Part shown: piece after piece, positions 26,106 to 34,096 of the stretch
Layout: the number at the start of each line of letters is the position of its first letter
How positions within the stretch are numbered: the stretch's first letter is position 1
Assembly: GCF_002250505.1 (NCBI RefSeq)
Contig: NZ_NJGY01000004.1
Span: 423,672 to 487,671, forward strand
Source of the DNA: Janthinobacterium sp. PC23-8
GTDB lineage: Bacteria > Pseudomonadota > Gammaproteobacteria > Burkholderiales > Burkholderiaceae_D
Direction: 5' to 3'
DNA: 64,000 bases
Position numbers and translations under genes: made by a program
Notes under the pieces: generated by a model
What the model was told of the DNA's origin: nothing
What the model saw: the letters and a program-made list of their open reading frames with translations, nothing else
Database searches by the model: none

Positions 26106-27671
26106 TTAAGCCTTTGCGGATTCAGCCAGACTCCATGCCTTGGCTTGCAGCGCCTTGGCACGATCGTCATATTTCGAGTCAACCAACTTCATCTCATCGT
26201 CGGTCACATCTTTAAATTCACTTGTAATCAGTTCACGCGCACGGTCCGCAGACAAGGCCAGGATTGCGCCAACTTCGTCATATGCCAGTGCTGCAAATGC
26301 TTCAACGGTCTTGATACCAGCCAGACCCAGCTTGCCAGCGGTGACGCGGTCCATGCCTTCCAGACCCACCAACGCCTCGTCCATGCCTTCCAGTCCCTCT
26401 TCCGAAGCGATCGCTTCGGTAACGAGCGCATCACGCGCACGGGTACGGAGTTCATTGACGGTATCTTCGTCAAACGATTCGATTTCCAGCATCTCGGAAA
26501 TTGGCACGTAGGCGATTTCTTCCAGACTGGCGAAACCCTCTTCCACCAGAATGTCTGCAACTTCTTGGTCCACATCGAGCTTTTCCATGAACAGGATGCG
26601 CACGGCAGCCGTTTCCTGGGCAGCTTTGTCGGCCGATTCTTCGGCCGTCATGATGTTGATCTTCCAACCGGTCAGGTCGGCGGCCAGGCGCACGTTCTGG
26701 CCGGAACGGCCGATCGCGATGGCCAGGTTCTCTTCGTCGACCACCACGTCCATCGCGTGCTTTTCTTCGTCGACCATGATCGACGACACGTTCGCCGGCG
26801 CCAGCGCGCCGATGACGAACTGCGCCGGATCTTCCGACCACAACACGATGTCGACGCGCTCGCCACCCAACTCACCGGTGACAGCCTGCACGCGCGAACC
26901 GCGCATGCCGACGCAGGTGCCGATCGGGTCGATGCGCTTGTCGGCCGTGTAGACGGCGATTTTGGCGCGCACGCCGGCATCGCGGGCGGCCGATTTAATT
27001 TCCAGCATGCCTTGTTCGATTTCCGGCACTTCCAGTTCGAACAGCTTCATGATGAATTCCGGCGCGGTGCGCGACAGGATCACCTGCGGGCCGCGCATGT
27101 TGCGGTCGATGCGCAGGATGAAAGCACGCACGCGGTCGCCGATGCGCAGATTCTCTTTCGGGATCATCTGGTCGCGCGGCAGGCGCGCTTCGATCTTGCC
27201 GGACTCGACGATTGCATCGCCGCGTTCCATGCGCTTGATGGTGCCGGTGACGAGCGAGTCGCCGCGTTCCAGGAAGTCAACCAGGATCTGTTCGCGCTCG
27301 GCGTCACGCACGCGCTGCAAAACGACCTGCTTGGTGTCTTGCGCAAAGCGGCGGCCGAATTCGACGGACTCGATCGGCTCTTCGATATGGTCATCGACTT
27401 CGATGTCGGCGATCTGTTCTTTCGCTTCGAAGTGCAGGATTTCCTGATCCGGCAGTTGCAGGCCGGCTTCGTCAGGCACGACGTGCCAGCGGCGGAACGA
27501 TTCAAATTCGCCCGAATCGCGGTCGATCGAAACGCGGATGTCCACTTCACCCTCATATCGTTTCTTCGTGGCTTGCGCCAACGCGAATTCGAGGGCGCCG
27601 AAGACGACATCTTTATCGACGTTTTTTTCGCGCGCCAGCGCGTCTACCAATAATAAAACTTCGCGACTCAT
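26106..27671 (-). CDS. nusA: transcription termination/antitermination factor NusA
   Basis: Binds RNA polymerase and nascent RNA, modulating pausing, termination and rRNA antitermination. The 521-residue protein has the N-terminal RNAP-binding domain, an S1 domain, two KH domains (PIGTCVGMRGSRVQAVTGELGGERVDI; LAIAIGRSGQNVRLAADLTGW), and two C-terminal acidic helix-hairpin-helix repeats (from about 360). The C-terminal repeats are typical of proteobacterial NusA. The start ATG overlaps the rimP stop in ATGA, implying translational coupling. It forms the usual rimP-nusA-infB operon. Confidence 0.96.
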   Translation of the reverse strand: MSREVLLLVDALAREKNVDKDVVFGALEFALAQATKKRYEGEVDIRVSIDRDSGEFESFRRWHVVPDEAGLQLPDQEILHFEAKEQIADIEVDDHIEEPIESVEFGRRFAQDTKQVVLQRVRDAEREQILVDFLERGDSLVTGTIKRMERGDAIVESGKIEARLPRDQMIPKENLRIGDRVRAFILRIDRNMRGPQVILSRTAPEFIMKLFELEVPEIEQGMLEIKSAARDAGVRAKIAVYTADKRIDPIGTCVGMRGSRVQAVTGELGGERVDIVLWSEDPAQFVIGALAPANVSSIMVDEEKHAMDVVVDEENLAIAIGRSGQNVRLAADLTGWKINIMTAEESADKAAQETAAVRILFMEKLDVDQEVADILVEEGFASLEEIAYVPISEMLEIESFDEDTVNELRTRARDALVTEAIASEEGLEGMDEALVGLEGMDRVTAGKLGLAGIKTVEAFAALAYDEVGAILALSADRARELITSEFKDVTDDEMKLVDSKYDDRAKALQAKAWSLAESAKA

Positions 27672-28156
27672 GCTTTGCGTCCCTTAAAAACCACCTGCGG
27701 CACCAAGCGTGCCTTATCCACATCGGCGAGCGTAAACTCCAACATCGCCGGACCATCCTTACCTTCGAATTCCAACGACAAATTCTCGCCCACGGGTTCT
27801 TGCAAGATCCCCTGGAACGATTTCCGGTTGTTCGTACCCGGCATCGCCACGCGCAGCTTGACGATGATTTCCTGGCCTGCGAAACGGACGAAGTCTTCCA
27901 GCTTGCGCACCGGCCGGTCCAGGCCCGGGGAAGAAATCTCGAGACGCTCGTAAGGAACGTTCTCTACCGTCAACACATGCGATAACTGGTGACTCACCGT
28001 GGCACAGTCTTCGACCGTGATCGGACCTTTTTCAGCGGCATCGGCGGCGCTGAAATCAATAAAGACGCGCAGCATTCCGCGCTCGGCACGTTCGACATCA
28101 ACGAGCTCATAGCCCAGACCTGTGACTGTCTTTTCAATTAATCCCAACTGCTGCAA
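27668..28156 (-). CDS. rimP: ribosome maturation factor RimP
   Basis: Assists late 30S subunit assembly. The 162-residue protein begins near LQQLGLIEKTVTGLGYELVDVE and contains LRVFIDF, ITVEDCATVSHQLSHVL and ERLEISSPGLDRPV, the two-domain RimP pattern. No ATG suits the family start. A TTG at 28156 has GGAG seven bases upstream and gives normal length, so it is chosen. The longer frame from 28237 would add 27 residues with no similarity. Its stop TGA overlaps the nusA ATG. The gene opens the operon rimP-nusA-infB-rbfA-truB. Confidence 0.9.
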   Translation of the reverse strand: MQQLGLIEKTVTGLGYELVDVERAERGMLRVFIDFSAADAAEKGPITVEDCATVSHQLSHVLTVENVPYERLEISSPGLDRPVRKLEDFVRFAGQEIIVKLRVAMPGTNNRKSFQGILQEPVGENLSLEFEGKDGPAMLEFTLADVDKARLVPQVVFKGRKA

Positions 28157-28238
28157 GAAATTCTCCAGAAATAAGGCCCGTTTTCGCCCGATATCGCGCC
28201 TGGCAGCGCCAGACACTGGGCAAAAACACGCATTCAAT

Positions 28239-28268
28239 CATATATGGCCCCTCGCGGAGCCATGACAA
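28239..28268 (-). promoter_or_regulatory. candidate promoter of the rimP operon
   Basis: On the minus strand TTGTCA (28268-28263) and TATATG (28244-28239) are 18 bases apart. They sit downstream of the rluB terminator and about 80 bases before the rimP start. It is a moderate sigma-70 match and the best in this gap. Confidence 0.4.
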
Positions 28269-28278
28269 ACGGTTCAAC

Positions 28279-28303
28279 AAAAAAAAAATGGGCATCTGCC
28301 CAT
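28279..28303 (-). terminator. terminator between rluB and rimP
   Basis: On the minus strand ATGGGC (28303-28298) pairs with GCCCAT (28293-28288) around a four-base loop, followed by a run of about ten T. It separates the scpB-rluB transcript from the rimP operon. The 335-base gap 28157-28491 otherwise holds the rimP promoter and a second, T-poor hairpin (28452-28459 with 28472-28479), and no gene. Confidence 0.8.
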
Positions 28304-28491
28304 CTTCTTGTATTTCCCCAACCAGATGAAAGCACTCTCTACCGAACAACCCTGCGGAGAACTTTTATTAGGCTGCAGATTATAACCTCTTATTAACTTC
28401 GCTGCAATGCCGCACATGCGACCATGGCCGACTTACAACAGTTACAAGAGCGCGCACCCACGCAGAAAAGCGGGTGCGCTACAAGTATTAA

Positions 28492-30606
28492 TTAACCTTT
28501 GGTGCGGCGGCGCGGCATGCCATCCATGCCACCGCGCGGCTGGCCACCGGATCGCACCTGGCCGGCACCACCACCACCACCAGTACGGCGCGGGCCGGTA
28601 TTGGCAAAGCCGAACGTGGTTTGCAACGGATCGGGCTGGCGTGGGCCGCGCTGCGGTGCGCGGTCAGCGCCACCGGGACGGCCCTGGCCACCCTGGCCGG
28701 CCACACGCGGAGCGCGTCCCTGCGGCGCACCGTCGAAGGCAGCGGCCGAACGCGGCTGACCGCCCTGGAACGGGCCTTGCGGCTGGCCACGGCCAGGACC
28801 GCGCGCTTCGCCGGGACGGCCCATGCCGCCCGGGCGGCCCTGGCCCTGGCCTTGTGGGCGGGCAAACTGACCGCCGCCTGGCTGGCCACGGCGCGGCGCG
28901 ACCGGGAACGGATCGGCGTTGCGGTTGCTGACATCGATGCGGTTGCCGTTCGGCTCGTCATCGCGCTCCTTGCGGTCGACCTTGCGCGCGTCGCGCCCTT
29001 TCGCGGCGCCAGCGGCGCGTGGATCACCGGAAGCCGGCATTTTCTTTTCGATGCCGTAGGCGGCCAGCAGGTCGCGTACGGTATTTTCTTCCATCTCTTC
29101 CCAGCGGCCGCGTTTCAGGCCACTTGGCAAGGTCATCGCGCCGTAGCGGGTACGGATCAGGCGCGAGACGGTCAGGCCGATCGCTTCGAACATGCGGCGC
29201 ACTTCGCGGTTACGGCCTTCGCCGATCACCACGCGGTACCACTTGTTGATGCCTTCGCCGCCACCATCGGCGATCTTCGAAAACTGCGCCAGGCCGTCTT
29301 CAAGTTCGACGCCGGCCAGCAGTTTCTGGCGCATGCCTTCTTCCAGTTCGCCCAGGGTACGCACGGCGTACTCGCGGTCGATGCCGTAGCGCGGGTGCAT
29401 CAGGCGGTTGGCCAGGTCACCGGAGGTGGTAAACAGCAGCAAGCCTTCGGTATTGAAATCGAGGCGGCCGACGGCCAGCCATTTGCCGGCCTTCATGGTC
29501 GGCAGGCGGTCGAACACGGAAGGACGGCCGTCCGGGTCGTTGTGGCTGACGATTTCGCCGGCCGGCTTGTGATACACGAGCACGCGCGGCGGCTTTTTGC
29601 TGACGCGGCGCTGGATCAGTTTGCCATTGATGCGGACATGGTCCGACGGCAAGATGCGCTGGCCGATATGGGCCGGCTCGCCATTGACGGACACGCGGCC
29701 CGAAATGATCAGGTCTTCCATGTCGCGGCGCGAACCGAGACCGGCTTCGGCCAGCACCTTGTGCAGCTTGGGTGCGTCGTCGTCGGAGGTCAGGTCGCGG
29801 CGCACGGCGGTTTTCTGCACGCGGCCGGTGCCGCCCTCTTCGCTGTCGAACGCGTCGGAGGTGACGAACGAGAAGATCGCATCGGCTTCGTTCAGTTTGC
29901 CTGGCGCAGCCTGGCGGCCCTTGCCCTTTTTACGGCTCTTGCCGGCGTTCTTGCCGGTGCCCGGCAGATCGTTGCGCGGCTGGCGCGGCTGGCGCGCTGC
30001 GGAAACGAGGTTGCCTTCGGCGTCGAACACATCGGCGACCGGCGCGGCGGGTTCGGCTGCAGCTTCCTGCGGTGCGGCGTCAGCTTGTTCCGCCTTCCCG
30101 GCCTTCTGGCGCGGCGGCTGGCGCAACGCGCGTTCGGCTTGCCGTTCGGCTTGCACGCCGCGCATCTGGCGCGGCCCACGCGTGGCGCGGGTTTCCTCGG
30201 TTTTTTCCACGACTGCTTGCGGCGCGGTTTCGGCCTCAACCGCAGCGGCCTTGGCGGCGGCGCGCGCGCGCGGTGGGCGCGGCGCCGGCACGGCAACGTC
30301 GGCAGGCGCGTCGGCGGCGGCAGCGTCAGGCGGCGCTTTCGGCGCGGCCTTGGCGCGGGCTTTCTTGACGACTGGCGCGGCCTCGACCACCTCGGCGGCG
30401 GGCGCGACGATAGCAGCGGCGGCGGCGATCTCGGCCTTGGTGCGGCGCTTCGGCTTGGCGGCCGGCACGGCATCGGCTATGGGCGCGGCGGCGATGCTGC
30501 CGGCAGCGGCGTCCGCTTCGATCTGAGCCTTGGTGCGGCGCTTGGGCTTGGCAACGATGACGTCGTCGCTGGCGGGTACTGTCTCGGGTGTGTTCGGATT
30601 ATTCAT
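28492..30606 (-). CDS. rluB: 23S rRNA pseudouridine synthase RluB with long low-complexity tails
   Basis: Modifies U2605 of 23S rRNA in the RluB/RsuA family. The enzyme core spans about residues 279-530. It has an S4 RNA-binding domain (APKLHKVLAEAGLGSRRDMED) and the catalytic motif GRLDFNTEGLLLFT with Asp383, followed by LMHPRYGIDREYAVR and NREVRRMFEAIG. About 275 residues precede the core and are Ala/Lys/Pro-rich. They include a duplicated KPKRRTKAQI/KPKRRTKAEI element at 20-29 and 51-60. About 170 residues follow the core and are Gly/Gln/Arg/Pro-rich, RGG-like. E. coli RluB is under half this length. The gene overlaps the 3' end of scpB by eight bases and is probably coupled to it. Confidence 0.9.
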   Translation of the reverse strand: MNNPNTPETVPASDDVIVAKPKRRTKAQIEADAAAGSIAAAPIADAVPAAKPKRRTKAEIAAAAAIVAPAAEVVEAAPVVKKARAKAAPKAPPDAAAADAPADVAVPAPRPPRARAAAKAAAVEAETAPQAVVEKTEETRATRGPRQMRGVQAERQAERALRQPPRQKAGKAEQADAAPQEAAAEPAAPVADVFDAEGNLVSAARQPRQPRNDLPGTGKNAGKSRKKGKGRQAAPGKLNEADAIFSFVTSDAFDSEEGGTGRVQKTAVRRDLTSDDDAPKLHKVLAEAGLGSRRDMEDLIISGRVSVNGEPAHIGQRILPSDHVRINGKLIQRRVSKKPPRVLVYHKPAGEIVSHNDPDGRPSVFDRLPTMKAGKWLAVGRLDFNTEGLLLFTTSGDLANRLMHPRYGIDREYAVRTLGELEEGMRQKLLAGVELEDGLAQFSKIADGGGEGINKWYRVVIGEGRNREVRRMFEAIGLTVSRLIRTRYGAMTLPSGLKRGRWEEMEENTVRDLLAAYGIEKKMPASGDPRAAGAAKGRDARKVDRKERDDEPNGNRIDVSNRNADPFPVAPRRGQPGGGQFARPQGQGQGRPGGMGRPGEARGPGRGQPQGPFQGGQPRSAAAFDGAPQGRAPRVAGQGGQGRPGGADRAPQRGPRQPDPLQTTFGFANTGPRRTGGGGGAGQVRSGGQPRGGMDGMPRRRTKG

Positions 30607-31387
30607 TGTTCGTTTCTTGGCTGTGCTGACCTGGCGCAGCGTCAGCCGTTAGTTCTGGCGCAGGGTCGTGAGTATAGGCTTCGCTCGCGGGCGAAGCATC
30701 GGGGCCGGCATCAGGGCTTGCTGTCACTATTGTCACAGCCGTACTGCTACCCGCACCAAGCGGTACTGCAACGTTATTGGTTGCTTTGTCAAAATTTTCC
30801 TGCAGGGCCGCTTCCAGGGCTTCGAGCCCGTTGCCCTGCATGTCGCTGATTTGCTGCAACGGCGGCAGCTGGGACAGCGAACTCAAACCCAGGTCATCCA
30901 AAAACTGTCTGGTGGTGGCCAGCAAGGCCGGCCGCCCCACCACGTCGCGGTAGCCGACCGCATCGACCCAGCCGCGGTCTTCCAGCATCTTGATCGTCTG
31001 CGAGTTGACGGCCACGCCGCGAATTTCTTCGATATCGCCGCGCGTGACGGGCTGGCGGTAGGCGATAATGGCCAGCGTTTCCAGGGTCGCCCGCGAATAC
31101 TTCGGCGGGCGCTCCGGGGTCAGCCGGTCGAGGTAGATCTTCATTTCAGGACGGCTCTGGAAGCGCCAGCCCGACGCCAGGCTGACCACTTCGATGCCGC
31201 GCCCTTCCCATTCCTGCCGCAACTCCTCGAGCAACTGCTTGATCGTATCGGCGCCGACGCCGGCGCCGCGTACGCGGCCATTGTCGTCGGCATCGACGAA
31301 CAGCTTTTTCAGGCTGTGGATCGTCAGCGATTCACGCGCGCACAGCAGCGCTGTTTCGAGGACTCTTTTGGCCTCAATGGTGTTCAT
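30599..31387 (-). CDS. scpB: segregation and condensation protein B
   Basis: Accessory subunit of the Smc-ScpAB chromosome condensin. The 262-residue protein has the tandem winged-helix core (AKRVLETALLCARESLTI; SGWRFQSRPEMKIYLDRL; ATLETLAIIAYRQPVTRGDIEEIRGVAVNSQTIKMLEDRGW; GRPALLATTRQFLDDLGL) and a low-complexity Ala/Thr/Ser-rich C-terminal tail after about residue 195. Its start, ATG at 31387, is the first of the frame and matches the family. Its usual partner scpA is not adjacent in this window: 390 bases without a gene lie upstream. It overlaps rluB by eight bases. Confidence 0.93.
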   Translation of the reverse strand: MNTIEAKRVLETALLCARESLTIHSLKKLFVDADDNGRVRGAGVGADTIKQLLEELRQEWEGRGIEVVSLASGWRFQSRPEMKIYLDRLTPERPPKYSRATLETLAIIAYRQPVTRGDIEEIRGVAVNSQTIKMLEDRGWVDAVGYRDVVGRPALLATTRQFLDDLGLSSLSQLPPLQQISDMQGNGLEALEAALQENFDKATNNVAVPLGAGSSTAVTIVTASPDAGPDASPASEAYTHDPAPELTADAAPGQHSQETNNE

Positions 31388-31777
31388 AGCAATTCTGTGC
31401 GGATATGTGTTGCAATTCGTGTGCAGAGAAAGAAATCAAAACGTTCATTTCAACGTAACAGATGGCAGGCATCACTGACGATGTCATGCTGGGTTACAAG
31501 TTGAGGCTGTTTTTCCGACGCCTTGGCCTAAGCGCGCAAAGCGGGAGTCTTGCGGATGCGATGAATATCCTGCGATCCATGGCGCTGGCCTTAAATAACC
31601 AGCAATGAAACGATTTTCCGGAGCAGCTGCTTCATCTGTGCCGGCGCCGGGCGCCGGGCGGGTGAGACAGTCGTCGTTTCATCCAACGATGCCAATTGTA
31701 CCTGATAAAAAGCGGAAAAGCGCAAAACCGGGCAAAACAGCCATTTGCCCGGCGTAAACGCTACAGATCAGTTCACC
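31388..31777. other. intergenic region between glk and scpB
   Basis: 390 bases with no supported gene. It contains the glk terminator at 31721-31752 and must contain the scpB-rluB promoter. A GC-rich mirror element (GCCGGCGCCGGGCGCCGGGC) lies near 31,640-31,665. No known RNA family was recognised. Confidence 0.5.
31721..31752 (-). terminator. terminator after glucokinase
   Basis: Nine-base perfect stem: on the minus strand CCGGGCAAA (31752-31744) pairs with TTTGCCCGG (31736-31728), loop seven bases, followed by four T. It lies 25 bases after the glk stop codon. Confidence 0.75.
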
Positions 31778-32797
31778 TTATTGTGCGGACAGTTTTTCGG
31801 CCAGGATGGCCGAGGTGCCGAGAAAAGCCGGGTATTGCGCGGTAATGACGAAAGTGGGCACCTGCGACACGTAATTGGCAAAGCGGCCCTTGCGTTCGAA
31901 ACGGGCGCGGAAGCCCGAACGGTCGAAGCGCGCGCCGAGCCGTGGCACGATGCCGCCGCCGATATAGATGCCGCCCAGCGCGCCCAGGGTCACGGCCACG
32001 TTGGCGGCCACGGTGCCGAGCATGCAGCAGAAGGTTTCGATGACCTCGTCGCACAGCGTCGATTCGCCGGCCAGCGCGCGGCGCGTGATTTCGGCGGCCG
32101 GCAGTTGCTCGTCGGCTACGCCAGCGCGGTCGGCCAATGCGCGGTAGATCAGCTCCAGGCCATCGCCGGAAATCAGGCGTTCGGCCGAGACGTGCTCGAA
32201 TTCGCGCCAGGCAAACTGCAGAATCGACACTTCGAGTTCATTGAAGGGGGCAAAGTTGACATGGCCGCCTTCGCTTTGCAGCGCGATCCAGCCGCCGTGC
32301 GACGGAATCAGGCCCGACACACCGAGGCCCGTGCCGGCGCCGATCAGGCCGATGGCCGTATTCGGGCGCGCGGTGCCGGCGCCGACCTGGCGCTTTTCAT
32401 GGTCGGACAGCATCGGCACGGCGCGCGCCAGCGCGGTGAAATCGTTGACCACCTCGAGCGTGACAAAACCGCACTCTTCGCGCATGGCGCGGATCGAGAA
32501 CGACCAGTGATGGTTGGTCATGCTGAGGAAATCGCCGGCGACCGGGTTGGCAATCGCAATGACGGCATGGCGCACGGCCTGGCCACCGGCGGCGGCCACT
32601 TGCGGCAAGGCCAGATAGGCTTGCAGGGCGGCGGCCAGGCTCGGGTAGTCGGCGCACGGCAGCACTTCCACCTGGCCGATCTGGCCGGCAGCCACTTCCA
32701 GGGCAAAACGGGCATTCGTGCCGCCTACATCGGCCAGCAGGCGCGGACCATCGGCGTAGGCGGAAGTGGGCAATGCGGGAGTAGACGGAGCGCTCAT
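31778..32797 (-). CDS. glk: glucokinase
   Basis: Phosphorylates glucose to glucose-6-phosphate with ATP. The 339-residue protein has the bacterial glucokinase phosphate-binding motif LLADVGGTNARFALE near the N-terminus. It also has AIANPVAGDFLSMTNHHWSFS, the catalytic-region motif EVVNDFTALARAVP, GAGTGLGVSGLIPS and EGGHVNFAP, all typical of the Glk group rather than ROK kinases. It is a single gene with its own terminator. A putative sugar regulator is not adjacent. The start at 32797 has no clear Shine-Dalgarno; the conserved core begins around residue 20, so a later start is not available. Confidence 0.93.
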   Translation of the reverse strand: MSAPSTPALPTSAYADGPRLLADVGGTNARFALEVAAGQIGQVEVLPCADYPSLAAALQAYLALPQVAAAGGQAVRHAVIAIANPVAGDFLSMTNHHWSFSIRAMREECGFVTLEVVNDFTALARAVPMLSDHEKRQVGAGTARPNTAIGLIGAGTGLGVSGLIPSHGGWIALQSEGGHVNFAPFNELEVSILQFAWREFEHVSAERLISGDGLELIYRALADRAGVADEQLPAAEITRRALAGESTLCDEVIETFCCMLGTVAANVAVTLGALGGIYIGGGIVPRLGARFDRSGFRARFERKGRFANYVSQVPTFVITAQYPAFLGTSAILAEKLSAQ

Positions 32798-33106
32798 GAT
32801 TTTAAGTGTAAGTGGGACGCATGGGACGCCCAGCTTAAAGGATGAATGAGCTTCGAGGCAAGTAAAGTTTGTAGTTTAAGTACATCAAAAGCCGCATTTA
32901 TCGGTAGTTCCACTCCAAATACGACAAGCCAGCTGGCAGCACCAAGTCGACGCAAGTGCTCACACTCAGAACAGCCATCAAATCATGCTGCATAGCAGCA
33001 GAAACCAGGCACCACAACACCGCTGCCCACTGCCCCGCGTGGCGCCGTGATGCATGACGGTTTGTTCGTATTTTCGTAGGATTACTACCAAATTCCGACA
33101 ACGAAA
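32798..33106. other. intergenic region, no supported gene
   Basis: About 310 bases between glk and the DedA-rhodanese gene. A minus-strand frame of 67 codons (32898-33101) shows no recognisable domain or ribosome-binding site and is not called. No terminator for the DedA gene is visible. Confidence 0.45.
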
Positions 33107-34069
33107 TCAGGAGGCCATGCCTTCCTTGAGCAGGCCGGCACTGGCCGGCTCATCGGAACGGTAGACGGCGTTCCAGGCGTCGAGGCCGCCATGGAGCGGC
33201 TTGGCGCGGTGAAAACCATGTTCGTTGAGCAGCTTGGCCACCTGCGCAGCCGTCACGTCGTTGGGGCAGCTGCAATAGACGATGATATGGCGGTCCTTGT
33301 CGAGGCCGATCAGGGCCGGCACCGGCTCCTTGCCATTGAAAAACAGGGCGCCCGGCACGGCAGGGGCCAAAGCTTGCGCCGTGACGCTGCGCGCGTCGAC
33401 CATCAGCGGCTCATGGCCCTGCTCGATCAGGTCCAGCAACTCGCTGATGCTGATGCGTTCGATCTGCAAGGCCTGGCGGAAACGGCGGCGCTCCAGGTAC
33501 TTATACAGCAGGAACAGACCCAGCAAGGTCGCCAGCACCAGCAAGGCCGTGCTGCCCATGGTGCTGAGCAGGTCCAGCACTTTTTCCACGCTGGCGTGAA
33601 AGATCACGCCGATCAGGATGCCGGTGCCGCACCACAGCAAACCGCCGAGACCGGCATACAGGAAGAAACGCGACGCGGGCGTACCCATGGCGCCCGACAT
33701 CGGCGCGGCAATCGTATTAAAACCAGGCACGAACTTGGAGACGATCAGCGCCTTCGGGCCCCAGCGCTTGAATTTGTCTTCCGTCTGGCTGACGCAATAG
33801 TCGGGCGACAGCGAAATGCGGCACAGCAGGCGCAAGATGCGCTTGCCGAAATGGCGCCCCGCCCTGAACCAGGTCAGGTCGCTGATCAAACACGCCGCCA
33901 GGCCGGCAGCCAGCACCAGCGCGCCATTCATGTCGCCATCGACCGACAAGGCACCCGCCACTACCAGGATGGGAAAGGCGGGAATCGGCAGGCCGAGCTG
34001 CTCCACCAGCACGATCCCGAAGACGATCAGGATGCCGTAATGTTCGAGCAGGAAGATAAGGTTGGGCAT
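33107..34069 (-). CDS. DedA-family membrane protein fused to a rhodanese domain
   Basis: A 320-residue fusion. Residues 1-200 are a DedA/VTT membrane domain with hydrophobic segments near 5-30, 45-65, 130-160 and 165-190. It carries the family motif KFVPGFNTIAAPMSGAMG. DedA proteins are linked to lipid carrier flipping and membrane homeostasis. Residues 205-310 are a rhodanese-like domain (LMVDARSVTAQALAPAVPGALF, HIIVYCSCPNDVTAAQVAKLL, LHGGLDAW); the candidate active-site cysteine is the first in YCSCPND. The gene follows the ABC transporter ATPase with 27 bases between, so it is likely the last gene of that operon. The link between the two is unknown. Confidence 0.85.
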   Translation of the reverse strand: MPNLIFLLEHYGILIVFGIVLVEQLGLPIPAFPILVVAGALSVDGDMNGALVLAAGLAACLISDLTWFRAGRHFGKRILRLLCRISLSPDYCVSQTEDKFKRWGPKALIVSKFVPGFNTIAAPMSGAMGTPASRFFLYAGLGGLLWCGTGILIGVIFHASVEKVLDLLSTMGSTALLVLATLLGLFLLYKYLERRRFRQALQIERISISELLDLIEQGHEPLMVDARSVTAQALAPAVPGALFFNGKEPVPALIGLDKDRHIIVYCSCPNDVTAAQVAKLLNEHGFHRAKPLHGGLDAWNAVYRSDEPASAGLLKEGMAS

Positions 34070-34096
34070 GGACGCTATCTTACCGCAAAAGCTCGC

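Noticed and set aside
28452..28479. Terminator hairpin directly after rluB
   Set aside because: The stem is good but no T run follows on the minus strand; the hairpin at 28279-28303 is the better terminator.
32898..33101. 67-codon minus-strand frame between glk and the DedA gene
   Set aside because: No ribosome-binding site or known domain; likely chance.
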